From the NCBI RefSeq assembly GCF_003171515.1, contig NC_089391.1:496001-560000 (forward strand): DNA of 64,000 nt. Reading direction: 5' to 3'. Source of the DNA: Pyrenophora tritici-repentis (Eukaryota > Ascomycota > Dothideomycetes > Pleosporales > Pleosporaceae). Under the pieces are notes generated by a model. The model saw only the letters and a program-made list of their open reading frames with translations, was not told the origin of the DNA and made no database searches. Below, piece by piece: positions 49,391 to 59,372 of the stretch. Position 1 is the stretch's first letter, and each line of letters begins with the position of its first letter. The translations under genes were made by a program, and so were the position numbers.

Positions 49391-49606
49391 ATTATTATTA
49401 TTAATCCATTAGAGTCCTTTTTCAGTCAGAGACTATGTAGGACTTTGGCCGAAGGCCTTTCTATCTAGGTTTTTCTAATGTACATGGTTTTTGGTATGGT
49501 TTGCTATTATGGTTTTTATTGAAAAGCTGGCACTATTAGTAGTAGTATGACTACCTAATAGAGCGCTCTCTAAGGCACAACGGTAGTGGTGGTACGACTC
49601 GTATTG

Positions 49607-50024
49607 TGTTACGAACCTGTGGGAAGGGGCACGGCGGTTAAGTTAAGGAGCGTCGGCGGGATAGCTGACCCCTCCATATGTGACACGGGAACTTAATCAC
49701 GTGACCTCCTCGGCTTGGCATGCACGAGGAAAAGTCTTGGCACACCCCTCGTACATACGCCACCGAGGAGTGCTCCTCGCGCGTCAGCCACCGAGGAATC
49801 CTCGGACTCCTCTGAGCGAGGACAGCGAGCACCATAGGTATATAGCATTAGGCAATGAGCTCCTATAGCTCATTGTGTTCAACTTCGAAATCTAAGGATT
49901 AGTACTTGATTCTCAACTCCCCGTATATTACATCGATCTACCAATCGTGCTATACACCCTCGTGTCCATCGCATCACTCTATCCCCGAGAACCAACCCAA
50001 GATCATCTTCGGACGACCTTCACA
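49607..50024 (+). repeat. Gypsy 3 5' LTR
   Basis: 418 bp with a TATATA box at 49839-49844. The first bases after the LTR (CT, then TTGAACAC at 50027-50034) are complementary to GTGTTCAA at 49875-49882, 36 bp after the TATA box, which may again be self-priming, with only 8 bp of pairing. Confidence 0.93.
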
Positions 50025-50222
50025 CTTTGAACACCCTCAAGATGAGTGACACCCAGAGAAGTCAACAAACAAAACAACCAACATTTGAGGCGTAGATGTT
50101 GATTGACTGGCTCATTTCTTAGGGCTACAGTTTGTTTGTTTGAGTTGATGAGACTGAAGAGCCAATTTTTGGTTGGTTGATTGATTGAATATTGATAGAC
50201 TTAAGGTTCTGAAGGGACGTTT

Positions 50223-52901
50223 CTATGACAATTCTGCAGGCGGCTCTTCCCACGTTCCTATCGCAAACTCTTCCGTGAGCTCCTCATCAGTATGCTTTGC
50301 TGCTGTTGTCGTGCTTGGTGTTGTAAAACCTGCACGAGTCCACCGTTGCAAGCACACCAAAGCAGCCAGTAACTGCGCGCCAATTTTCCGCCTTTGTGGC
50401 TCAATTATATCGCCAGTTCCCGCAAAAACGCGCTCACAATCAGAGCTGGAGGCGGGTATAGTCAACACGTCGATCGCCAATCGTGAAAGATGTGGATACT
50501 TCGGCTTCAACGATAACCAGTACTGTACAGCTGTTGGACCCTCCTTGTGTTGATCAGACGTCCACATAGGCTCTTTTAACCAGCTATCGTACTCATCCTC
50601 CACCTCCAATGTATGCTCGCCGTCCTCATCTAGTATAGCGTCGATAGCGTCGTCAAAGCTGCTCATGGTAGGTTTTGGCGCAGGGGTTGGTGTTGTGGCA
50701 GCAGCGGCAGGCTTGTAGGCAGCCCAAACCCGCAGAAACTTCGCGTGCGCGGTGCTCAATTGTGTAGGTTTGTCGCGCCAGAAGCGCTTAGAGTATGTTT
50801 TATATCGTGGATGTAGTGCCGTAGCTGCGTAGTAAATGGGACTTTGGAGGATCTTAGTAAAGTAATTGCTCGCTTTTCGCCTCGCGGCTCGCAGGTTGAT
50901 CGGGATGTGATCTTCGGGCGCCTCAGATGGCTCGTGGTTGACCGATTCGTATGGCCGAAGGCGTGCATCCAGCTCAGTTATCACACTCTCAAATACTGGG
51001 ATGACCTCGTAGAGTGCGCCAAAACGGCCACACTTGCCGCGGCCTTGGAGGCGATCTGTAGCAAACTTGAGCGGCTGCAGTATCGCCATGTACTCAGTAA
51101 TCACCGCCCAGTCAGCCGCCGTAAGGCCGTCTGACCTCATCCACCGCGGCACATCAGGCAGCTTGTTTCCTCTAATAGCTGCCTGTTCGTCAGCCTGTTC
51201 AGTCTCGCGAATGTGGTACGTGGCGTATGCGTTGATAGCTTGTTGGAGCTGAACTCCGCGCTTAAAGCAGTCGTAATAGCTGTTCCAACGTGTAACACAC
51301 GGCTTAATTGGCTCGCGAGTGCCGCCGCTGGCGCCTGTGGGCATGCTGTTAACTGCCTCGCGTTGGCAATCTTCAAAAATACTCCACTGCTTCGGCGTGT
51401 TGATGTAGTTGATAATATCAAGATACACGCCAAGCGGTCCTTCTTTCCGCCACTCCTTCATGTAAAAATCCTCCATCTTTGTGTTCTCCAGGGCGTTGTT
51501 ATACGCGTCAGCATCCCTCCCGAACATAATCGTTTGGCCAACAAGGTTAAGTATGTGGCAAGCGCAGCGGAGGCGGCGATCGGAGGCAGAAAAGTGGTAC
51601 ATCGCGGCGAGTTTGTTAACAGCGGTGTCGTTATTGTAAGCGTTATCGAGCACAAAGTAGCCGAGTTTGCTGCGATTAATGCTGAAGGATTGCAGGATTT
51701 TGGTTACAGCGTCAGCTATCGCCTCACCAGTGTGGGCACCCACCAGCTGCGGCAGCGCGATGGGTAGGTCAACTATCGCGCCCTTACTGTTGGCGTAGTG
51801 AGCAACTACAGAAAAGAAGCCACGTTTGCCGCCTTTTGTCGTCCACCCATCGAAGCTTATATGTACCTTGCTCTCGGCTTCAGCCAACGCGCGCACCACC
51901 TGAGGCCGTAGCCAACTGTACAACCTCATCACGAACGCTGACACGCTGTTATGAGACCTCCATAACGCCGCCTCTGCCTCAGGATTAGCAAGCCTGATCA
52001 TCTTGCGAAAAGCCGGCGTCTCAAACTCGCGGAGTGGTCTGTTGTTGTCGACCAGCCAGAGCGCAGCTGCCTGCCGAAATTCTTGTACGTCGAAGTTTCC
52101 TATAGTCTTGTACGCCTCTAGACTAAATTTGACACCGCTTAGAGCTGCCTGACGAAGTGATTGTTGTCCATGTTTGCGGAGAGGTTTGCTTAGGATTGGA
52201 CCATCTTTGCTGAGCCGATGACCAGGTTTATCAAGCTGGAGGTGCCCGTTGGCGGCAGTGGTTGACTTCGTTACTCGGTGTACACCATTAGGTAGCTTAT
52301 GAATATGACAGTACTTGCACACAAAGTACAACTCATCTGGGTGGTGAGTACCCTCCTTCCAGACACGCCAGCCGTGTTGAAAAATCCAGCTTGCCTTGCC
52401 TCGTGGAGTGCTCAGCGGCGCGACAAACCCCTTTAATCGCGACCAATCGACGCCCTCAAAGTCGCGAAAATCGACGCTCACAGCGCTATCCTCCTCCACC
52501 GAAGCCTCAGTGGCAGCGCTAGAGAAAGCTAAAGGCTGTACAATAGAGTCCTCTGGCTTATCAAACATTAACTGCGACTCCCAGGCTGGCTCATCAGTGA
52601 GCCGAGAGGCTTGTGAGGCAGCCAAAATAGGCAGTGGTGATGCCCGCCGAGGGCGCTCCTCGGGTTGTTGTACAGGCTTACATGGCGGTTCAATAGCCCG
52701 TGTGGGCGGCTCGATAACTTGTGTAGGCGGCTCTGTAGGCGGATCCGGCGTACTTTCTGGCAGCTCTATCGGCTGGGTTGGCTGGCTGCCGTCACCCAAC
52801 AGCGCTTTGAGCGTAGGTTTGCGCGTACGTTGTGCTCGCTTGAAGGGAGTATCAGCTTCTTCGGCAGCCTCGGGCTTGCGTTTTGCTGGTATAGAGGGCA
52901 T
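50223..52901 (-). CDS. hAT transposase (hAT3), intact
   Basis: 892 residues from the ATG at 52901, no stop. The N-terminus is Pro/Glu-rich with a basic cluster. A BED-like zinc finger follows (FVCKYCHIHKL ... NGHLQLDKPGH). The catalytic part has HISFDGWTTKGGKRGF and YFVLDNAYNNDTAV. A CacHILNLVGQ-type motif (LRCACHILNLVGQTI) is present. The C-terminal dimerisation region has YWLSLKPKYPHLSRLAIDVLTIPASSSDCERVF. Length and order are typical of fungal hAT elements. It is a possible source of activity for the 8-bp-TSD MITEs here, although its own termini have not been matched to theirs. Confidence 0.93.
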   Translation of the reverse strand: MPSIPAKRKPEAAEEADTPFKRAQRTRKPTLKALLGDGSQPTQPIELPESTPDPPTEPPTQVIEPPTRAIEPPCKPVQQPEERPRRASPLPILAASQASRLTDEPAWESQLMFDKPEDSIVQPLAFSSAATEASVEEDSAVSVDFRDFEGVDWSRLKGFVAPLSTPRGKASWIFQHGWRVWKEGTHHPDELYFVCKYCHIHKLPNGVHRVTKSTTAANGHLQLDKPGHRLSKDGPILSKPLRKHGQQSLRQAALSGVKFSLEAYKTIGNFDVQEFRQAAALWLVDNNRPLREFETPAFRKMIRLANPEAEAALWRSHNSVSAFVMRLYSWLRPQVVRALAEAESKVHISFDGWTTKGGKRGFFSVVAHYANSKGAIVDLPIALPQLVGAHTGEAIADAVTKILQSFSINRSKLGYFVLDNAYNNDTAVNKLAAMYHFSASDRRLRCACHILNLVGQTIMFGRDADAYNNALENTKMEDFYMKEWRKEGPLGVYLDIINYINTPKQWSIFEDCQREAVNSMPTGASGGTREPIKPCVTRWNSYYDCFKRGVQLQQAINAYATYHIRETEQADEQAAIRGNKLPDVPRWMRSDGLTAADWAVITEYMAILQPLKFATDRLQGRGKCGRFGALYEVIPVFESVITELDARLRPYESVNHEPSEAPEDHIPINLRAARRKASNYFTKILQSPIYYAATALHPRYKTYSKRFWRDKPTQLSTAHAKFLRVWAAYKPAAAATTPTPAPKPTMSSFDDAIDAILDEDGEHTLEVEDEYDSWLKEPMWTSDQHKEGPTAVQYWLSLKPKYPHLSRLAIDVLTIPASSSDCERVFAGTGDIIEPQRRKIGAQLLAALVCLQRWTRAGFTTPSTTTAAKHTDEELTEEFAIGTWEEPPAELS

Positions 52902-53204
52902 GGATAAGGCTAAAAGTAAGCCGGAGCCGCGAGAAAGTAAGGTGTTGTTAAATGTTATAAGCCTGATGTCAGTAGCACTAGGAATAGAACATGTGTGAAT
53001 CGTGTTGTGTATTGTGCTACAGGAATTGAGATCTATGTCTCTGCCAGCTAGCGTTGTGGGCGCTAAGCCTCGTACGTACTAGCCTGGAGTGAGTGAGAGA
53101 TGGGATGGAACCTAGGTCATATAACTTACACGCGAGTAGGCTTAGTAAGCAAGATCCAACACTAAGAATTCGTCGTTGAGCAGCTATCCCAGAGGCCTCA
53201 CCTA

Positions 53205-53332
53205 CAGACTCCGCAACAATCAATCGATTGACATGATTGATTCCTATATAGGTTAAAGAATTACTTCATTAGGCAGCCTTTAACCTAGATAGGAATCAAT
53301 CATGCCGATCCGATTGATTGTTGCGGAGTCTG
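53205..53332. mobile_element. hAT-type MITE, family M1, copy 2 (128 bp)
   Basis: Same length as copy 1 at 8122-8249, and the sequence appears identical. Flanked by the exact 8-bp duplication CTCACCTA (53197-53204 and 53333-53340). Confidence 0.93.
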
Positions 53333-53448
53333 CTCACCTAGGTATCCCCCTCCCTCGCTTACTATCAAACAACACCAATCCTATCAACATTTTGTTCTCA
53401 AGATTGGTTGATTGATTGACAGAAATACAGTGGCTAACTGTTGGTTAG

Positions 53449-55467
53449 TTGGTTGGCTCCGAATCAAACAAATCAAACAACAATATTGATGAGATATTGA
53501 TTACTGACAACCTTGGTGACACCCCGATGAACACACCTAACGAAACTTCGTCAAGCCGCACCAAGGTGGCCAGACCCGATCTATTTCACGGCGATCGACA
53601 CAAGCTCGAAGACTGGATTCTCCAGTTCGATCTCTTCTTCAGGTTTGAAGATGAGAAGGTCGACCCTACTGATCGTGGACTGCTCATGGCAAGTTACATG
53701 CGAGGAACTGCCGCCACCTGGATCAAGCCTTACCTCAACAAATACATGGACGACAACGATGACGACGACGATATTGAACGAATGTTTGAAGACCATCCAA
53801 CCTTCAAAGACAAGCTTAGACAGCAATTCGGAGTCATCAACGAAGAATCCAAGGCAGATCGTGCAATCCAACAGCTCAAACAAACCCAATCAGTCGCCGA
53901 CTACGCCAGTATCTTCCAGGGGCATGCCCTGAAGACCGACTGGGACGACAAGGCATTAAGGGTTATGTACCGACAAGGACTCAAGGAAAGAGTCAAAGAA
54001 GAGCTCATGCGAAGCGGCGTGGCAATCAACAACCTACAGGATCTCATCCGAGAATCAATTCGTATCGACAACGCACTCTACGAATTGCAGCAGGAAATCC
54101 GACCGGTTAGAGCCAACCAGTCAGTGCAACGCACAAAGGGACGATTCTTTAAGAAGAAACCAGGATATCGGACGACACCCGGAGGTATTGTACCCTCCGC
54201 CGGTAACAACTGGCACGACCCTGATGCAATGCAACTGGACAACATCAACAAAGGCAAGAGTTTCGGAAGGAACGACAAGAAGAAGCCGTATAACAAGAAG
54301 GAGATCACTTGTTATAACTGTGACAAGAAAGGTCACATGGCTAGGGACTGCCACAGCAAGAACAAGGTGGTTAGACAACTCAACGTTATCCACAAAGCAG
54401 TACCCACTGAGCAACACGAGACATGGAATGTCATATCTAAACCAACCATCGAAATCAACACGCAGGAAAGCGTTTTGGGATTGGATAACCTCACACTCGT
54501 GGAATCAGACTCAGAAGAAGAACAGCCCTCTTCGGAGTACGACATGCTCGAAGACGAGTCCAAGGACTTAGAGGCTACGGAAATCGACCAGACCAAATTC
54601 GGCAAGATGGCCATGTTTGAAGGAATCAACAGGCCACCCACACCTTATATACAGGAAGAAGAGTTCTACAAGCTCGCAGGACAAATCAACCAGCTACTAC
54701 GACACCTCAACAAGGCTAATATCGAGTACGCCTGTGAGGAACCCAACATTATGGCTGCTATGCGACAGGACTTCTACCGATTGTCACTAGAAGTACAACA
54801 AAATAAGGAAAACATTTCAACCGAAATATTGGAGTTCCTACCAACAACATGGGAACTAAGCTGGATCGAAGACGCAATCCGATCATGGGAAGAACCAACG
54901 TTGCCAATCTCGGAAGAAGAGAAGCAAGAGATCTACGACGAACTCTGCCAGACCAGGAACGACTGGAAGACCTTCCAACACGGCCACAAGAGAAAGGCCA
55001 AGGACATCAGTAGATCAAAGGAACACGACTACTGGATGGACCCTAGGAACCCAGAACATGAGAAGTTATCATGGGTTACATGCATTCACGACCATTGCAG
55101 AGTACACTACTCGGATAAGTCCGGATCAGGATGGTTCCCGGAAGAAACCAAACGATCGTACCGCTGCAAGTGGCAATTCTTCGACTGCAAAAACGACCTA
55201 TGCCCAATACATTTATGGGACAAAAGGGAAAAGACATACTTCCCAGGTCACGACAACCCCGAAGAAATTGATCAGATGCAAACAGTATGGCTAAAAGAAT
55301 ACGATGAAGGAGACGCTTGGGAATGTCAACAACCCAACTGGCAAACGTGCCTTAGCAAAGAATGCGACCTTCATGCGATAGCCAAAGGATTCCATGGATT
55401 TGGAAATCAGGCTTTTTTAGGCCAGCACCCGGCCCAGAGCGGCCCGGCAAGGAGATTAACTCAGTAA
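53449..55467 (+). CDS. Gypsy 3 gag
   Basis: The frame opens at 53449, but the first in-frame ATG is 53527. Capsid-like region with DLFHGDRHKLEDWILQFDLF and YMRGTAATWIKPYL; a canonical zinc knuckle C-x2-C-x4-H-x4-C (CYNCDKKGHMARDC) near 54310. The long C-terminal part is unusual, with several repeated Trp/Cys/His motifs (WVTCIHDHCRVHY, WQFFDCKNDLCPIHLW, WQTCLSKECDLHAI) that look like a repeated zinc-binding module. The stop is at 55465-55467, after the overlap with pol. Confidence 0.9.
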   Translation: MVGSESNKSNNNIDEILITDNLGDTPMNTPNETSSSRTKVARPDLFHGDRHKLEDWILQFDLFFRFEDEKVDPTDRGLLMASYMRGTAATWIKPYLNKYMDDNDDDDDIERMFEDHPTFKDKLRQQFGVINEESKADRAIQQLKQTQSVADYASIFQGHALKTDWDDKALRVMYRQGLKERVKEELMRSGVAINNLQDLIRESIRIDNALYELQQEIRPVRANQSVQRTKGRFFKKKPGYRTTPGGIVPSAGNNWHDPDAMQLDNINKGKSFGRNDKKKPYNKKEITCYNCDKKGHMARDCHSKNKVVRQLNVIHKAVPTEQHETWNVISKPTIEINTQESVLGLDNLTLVESDSEEEQPSSEYDMLEDESKDLEATEIDQTKFGKMAMFEGINRPPTPYIQEEEFYKLAGQINQLLRHLNKANIEYACEEPNIMAAMRQDFYRLSLEVQQNKENISTEILEFLPTTWELSWIEDAIRSWEEPTLPISEEEKQEIYDELCQTRNDWKTFQHGHKRKAKDISRSKEHDYWMDPRNPEHEKLSWVTCIHDHCRVHYSDKSGSGWFPEETKRSYRCKWQFFDCKNDLCPIHLWDKREKTYFPGHDNPEEIDQMQTVWLKEYDEGDAWECQQPNWQTCLSKECDLHAIAKGFHGFGNQAFLGQHPAQSGPARRLTQ

Positions 55468-58400
55468 ACTCCTTAGACCTCATCAAGCTTCAGGTGAAGC
55501 TTGAAGGGAGGTGGATGAAGGCACTAGTAGATTCGGGATCACAAGCCAACTACGTTTCAGCGCACGCAGCGTCTTCAGCCGGACTGAAGCCACTACGGAA
55601 ACAAGAAGCTTACCCACTACATGTGGCCAACGGAGAGCCAATGCCAGGTGAACAAGAGATCACCCACGAGGTCAGACAAGTGACGCTCAACATCCAAGGA
55701 CACCAAGAGAAGATAGACCTAGATGTCTTCGGACTAGCTACCCACGACATCATATTAGGACTTCCATGGTTACGAGAACACAACCCACGGATCGACTGGA
55801 AGTCGAAGATGTTCTCATTTGAGTGCTGTGGAACGGACGCAACCACAAGCCAGCCTACGCATTGTCAGAGTACGATGGTAGATGAGAGGAAACTGAATAA
55901 CATCGCAAAGAAAAAGCGAGCCTCGACAAAGGACGGCCTTAAGAAACAAGGGTCCGACTCAGCAGACGCCGGAACGGAGCCACCGGGTCGACAGACTAGA
56001 GTTTTGGAGAAACGCGCAACTCCTGAGATCCCCGCAGAATACAAAGAATTCGAACATCTATTCCGGGAAGTGGCAGATGAACAAGCATTGCCAAAACACC
56101 AACCCTGGGACCACAAGATTGTCTTACAGGAAGGAAAGAAACCGACTTTCGGCCCAATATACGGACTATCGGAAAAAGAATTGAGCACGTTACGCGACTA
56201 CATCAAGACAAGTCTAGCAAAGAAATATATCCGACCATCGAAGTCACCAGCAGGATATCCAATCATGTTTGTCCCGAAGAAAGACGGAAAACTACGACTA
56301 TGTGTAGACTATCGCAAGCTCAACGACATCACAATCAAGAATCGATACCCCCTACCGAATATTACAGAATTACGGGATCGATTATCTCGCGCAGAGATCT
56401 TTACAGCATTAGATCTTCGAGATGGATACCACCTAATTCGCATAGCGAAAGGTGAAGAGTGGAAAACGGCGTTCCGATCAAGATACGGACACTACGAATA
56501 CACAGTTATGCCGTTTGGACTCACGAACGCCCCAGCAACGTTCCAGGAACTCATCAACAATGTGTTAAGAGCACATCTAGACATCTTTGTCATAGCTTAT
56601 CTAGACGACATTCTCGTCTACTCCGAGACTTTAGAGGACCATGTTGAACATGTCAAGACGGTACTAAGGGCCCTTGAGCAGTTCAACCTCCGACTCAAAC
56701 CAGAGAAGTGTGAATTTCACAAGACTAAGGTCAACTTCTTAGGCTATGTAGTAGGAGCGGACGGAGTACAAATGAGCGAAGAAAAGATTCAGGTTATTAA
56801 GGATTGGCCAACACCGACAACAGTTGTACAGATACAGTCCTTCTTAGGATTCTTGAACTTCAACCGACAGTTCATCAAGGACTTCTCAAACATTGCCATC
56901 CCTTTGACAAAACTCACAAGAAAGGACGTACTCTTTAAGTGGAGCAAGGAAGCAGAGAACGCATTCCAAACGCTTAAGAAAGCAAGCACAGAACCACCAT
57001 GTTTTCGAATATTCCAAGCAGGACACCCATTACGCTTTGAGACCGACGCATCGGATCTCGCGCTAGGCGGATGCGCAAGTCAATTGCACGAAGGCAAATG
57101 GCACCCCATCGCCTACTACTCTCGCAAATTCTCAGGACCAGAAGAACGATACGACGTTCACGACAAGGAGCTACTAGCTATTGTCGCATGCTTACAACAC
57201 TGGAGAGTATACGCAGAAAGCTGCTCGGAACTTACGATATACACAGATCACAAAAATCTAGTGAACTTTACGACTACCAAAGTACTCAACCGCAGACAAG
57301 TAAGATGGTCAGAACTACTAGGACAATACAAGTTCAAGATTGTGTACACACCAGGAAAAGAAAACGGTAGAGCAGACGCTCTCAGCCGTAGACCAGATAT
57401 CGCAGGCACCAAGGAAGTCATCGACACCGCGATACTCAGGGTTAACGAAGACGGATCGCTAGGACCAGCAAAAACGCTGAACGCCATCCTCCACATCGGA
57501 AACAATGTACCGGAAGAATTGCAGGAAGCAATTATTCAGCAACACCACGACGACCCTGTACACGGCCACCCGGGCATTACCAGAACAATGGAACTCATCA
57601 GACGCAACTACGAGTTCCCAGGAATGAAGGAAAAGGTTACCTTATTCATCGCAAAATGTGCAGAATGTCAGAAGAACAAACACGACACACACGCACCTTA
57701 CGGCGAGATGCAAGCGTTAGAGCTACCCACAGAACCTTGGGCAGACATCTCTATGGACTTTGTCACAGGTTTACCAGTCTCAAGAGACCCGGCGACAAAC
57801 ATAGGATACAACGCAATACTCGTTGTAATCGATCGATTCACCAAGCAAGCAGAGTACATTCCGTTTAGAAACGATTTCACGGCAGTACACCTAGCTCACA
57901 TCATCAACGATCGAATTATCAGACATCACGGCATACCAAAGTCAATCATAAGCGACAGAGACAAGCTCTTCACTTCAAACTTTTGGACGACACTTTTGGC
58001 CGCGATCGGTACAAAACGCAAGCTATCAACAGCGTTTCATCCGCAGACAGACGGACAGACAGAAAGAACGAACAGAACTATGAAAGCATATCTCAGGATA
58101 TACGTCAATCATCAGCAAACCAACTGGGTTTCGCTTCTGCCTATGGCACAAATGGCATACAATAACAAGCTTTCAGAGTCTACAGGACAGACTCCGTTCT
58201 ATGCAAACCACGGGAGACACCCAAATCTCTTTACACGCACACTTCCAAGCCAGAAAACGGAAGCAGCCATCGCCACAGCCGAGGAGCTGAAGGCAGTACA
58301 TGAGTTGCTACAGAGCAAACTCGAGACAGCACAACGTCAAAGCATTTCATATGTCAACAAGAAACGAAAAATGGCACCTCAGCTAAAGAAGGGGGATAAA

Positions 58401-58859
58401 GTTTATCTACGCACGAAGAATCTTCGCACGAAGCGACCAAGCAAAGGACTCGACAACGTCAAAGTCGGACCATTTTTGATTCTCAACCGAAAAGGACCAG
58501 TTACGTACACACTCGATCTTCCACCAGACGCTAGAATACATCCCAGATTCCATGTAAGCCTCTTAGAACCAGCACACCCAGATACGCCATTACAGAAAAC
58601 CTTCCACTACGAAACGGAAGAAGAAAACGAATTTGAAGTCGAAAACATTGTCACACACAGAGTTGTGGACAACGGCACCGAATATCTAGTCAAATGGTTA
58701 GGATACCCAGACAGCGAAAACACATGGGAACCAGACACCAACCTCACAAACTGCCGACAACTACTTCAAGAATATAAGAAAAAGACATACCAGACAGCCT
58801 CAGCTAGAGGAAAAAACGGGAGCATCGCCAGGATTCGCGGGCGACGCGAGCGCATCTAG
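55362..58859 (+). CDS. Gypsy 3 pol
   Basis: Frame -1 relative to gag, open from 55362, probably entered at the slippery site 55413-55419, so the leading ATG is not needed. Protease ALVDSGSQANYV; RT with AYLDDILVYS near 56600; RNase H FETDASDLALGG and HDKELLAIVACL; integrase HHCC (HHDDPVHGHPG ... CAECQKNK) and acids in SMDFVTGLP, ISDRDKLF and TDGQTERTN; GPFLILNR; C-terminal chromodomain (FEVENIVTHRV ... YLVKWLGYPDSENTWEP). All catalytic residues are present. The 3' end overlaps the antisense ORF by 60 bp. Confidence 0.94.
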   Translation: MRPSCDSQRIPWIWKSGFFRPAPGPERPGKEINSVNSLDLIKLQVKLEGRWMKALVDSGSQANYVSAHAASSAGLKPLRKQEAYPLHVANGEPMPGEQEITHEVRQVTLNIQGHQEKIDLDVFGLATHDIILGLPWLREHNPRIDWKSKMFSFECCGTDATTSQPTHCQSTMVDERKLNNIAKKKRASTKDGLKKQGSDSADAGTEPPGRQTRVLEKRATPEIPAEYKEFEHLFREVADEQALPKHQPWDHKIVLQEGKKPTFGPIYGLSEKELSTLRDYIKTSLAKKYIRPSKSPAGYPIMFVPKKDGKLRLCVDYRKLNDITIKNRYPLPNITELRDRLSRAEIFTALDLRDGYHLIRIAKGEEWKTAFRSRYGHYEYTVMPFGLTNAPATFQELINNVLRAHLDIFVIAYLDDILVYSETLEDHVEHVKTVLRALEQFNLRLKPEKCEFHKTKVNFLGYVVGADGVQMSEEKIQVIKDWPTPTTVVQIQSFLGFLNFNRQFIKDFSNIAIPLTKLTRKDVLFKWSKEAENAFQTLKKASTEPPCFRIFQAGHPLRFETDASDLALGGCASQLHEGKWHPIAYYSRKFSGPEERYDVHDKELLAIVACLQHWRVYAESCSELTIYTDHKNLVNFTTTKVLNRRQVRWSELLGQYKFKIVYTPGKENGRADALSRRPDIAGTKEVIDTAILRVNEDGSLGPAKTLNAILHIGNNVPEELQEAIIQQHHDDPVHGHPGITRTMELIRRNYEFPGMKEKVTLFIAKCAECQKNKHDTHAPYGEMQALELPTEPWADISMDFVTGLPVSRDPATNIGYNAILVVIDRFTKQAEYIPFRNDFTAVHLAHIINDRIIRHHGIPKSIISDRDKLFTSNFWTTLLAAIGTKRKLSTAFHPQTDGQTERTNRTMKAYLRIYVNHQQTNWVSLLPMAQMAYNNKLSESTGQTPFYANHGRHPNLFTRTLPSQKTEAAIATAEELKAVHELLQSKLETAQRQSISYVNKKRKMAPQLKKGDKVYLRTKNLRTKRPSKGLDNVKVGPFLILNRKGPVTYTLDLPPDARIHPRFHVSLLEPAHPDTPLQKTFHYETEEENEFEVENIVTHRVVDNGTEYLVKWLGYPDSENTWEPDTNLTNCRQLLQEYKKKTYQTASARGKNGSIARIRGRRERI
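55413..55447 (+). promoter_or_regulatory. Gypsy 3 gag-pol -1 frameshift site, U UUU UUA, with GC stem
   Basis: In the gag frame the codons are GCU UUU UUA, giving the heptamer U UUU UUA (55413-55419), the same as HIV-1. After a 9-nt spacer comes a GC-rich stem, CCGGCC (55429-55434) with GGCCCGG (55441-55447). The -1 frame runs into pol. Confidence 0.75.
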
Positions 58860-59315
58860 GGAACCAAGGGTTTCCCACATCATCGGCGAAAACCCCACCA
58901 AGGCATCCGCCACGGGGCAATTCATCGACTCTTGCGCATCCACGTCATCACCACCATCGCGCAAGGTATTCGCCAAACATATCGCCTTCTTAGCAGCGCG
59001 CTCTTCGGCCTGCTTCAAAATCTTCTTATTTCGCATCAAGCGCGAAATCACCTGAGCCAACAACTGCTCATCCTCCTCCACCTTCTTTTTATACTCTTCA
59101 CGAGTCTTATCTAGGGACACCCACGACATGTTTACACATGGATGTCCTAGACGAGTACACTCCGAACACTTCAAACGCTTGCCATCGACTTCGGGCATCG
59201 CGACGCACTGACGGTTATTCGCAAAACAGTAATCGCAGGATACGGGCGCAAGGAGGCCGTTTCGACGAATCTCAAGGGCAAGGCGAAGATGTTCTTTAGA
59301 CCTGGGGACGGACAT
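58800..59315 (-). CDS. Antisense ORF in Gypsy 3: Zn2Cys6-like pattern plus charged helix
   Basis: 171 residues from the ATG at 59315 (MSVPRSKEHLRLAL); the frame is open to 59351 but only from a TTG. Cysteines are spaced C-x2-C-x6-C-x12-C-x2-C-x6-C (CDYCFANNRQC ... CSECTRLGHPC), within the fungal binuclear zinc-cluster spacing. A highly charged, probably coiled-coil stretch follows (EEYKKKVEEDEQLLAQVI). It lies between pol and the 3' LTR on the opposite strand. Its start is 58 bp from the LTR, so only antisense LTR transcription could easily drive it. I do not know a function. It could bind nucleic acid or act as a regulator of the element. Confidence 0.65.
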   Translation of the reverse strand: MSVPRSKEHLRLALEIRRNGLLAPVSCDYCFANNRQCVAMPEVDGKRLKCSECTRLGHPCVNMSWVSLDKTREEYKKKVEEDEQLLAQVISRLMRNKKILKQAEERAAKKAICLANTLRDGGDDVDAQESMNCPVADALVGFSPMMWETLGSLDALASPANPGDAPVFSSS

Positions 59316-59372
59316 CGTCAGACACAGGCGCACGGACAAGCTTGAGGACAAGCTTAGGAAGGAAGGGGATGG

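Larger units (their letters stand above)
50074..53464 (-). mobile_element. hAT3 element in the Gypsy 3 leader
   Basis: Carries an intact hAT transposase. CAAACAAA occurs on both sides (50066-50073 and 53465-53472) and could be the 8-bp duplication, giving a 3.4-kb element, but the termini under that choice are not good inverted repeats. Exact ends are therefore provisional. Subterminal GGTTGATTGATTGA motifs occur at both ends. MITE M1 copy 2 sits inside it, upstream of the transposase start. Confidence 0.65.

Noticed and set aside
50066..53472. Firm hAT3 boundaries at CAAACAAA
   Set aside because: The 8-bp match is low complexity and the ends it implies are not inverted repeats, so boundaries are left provisional.
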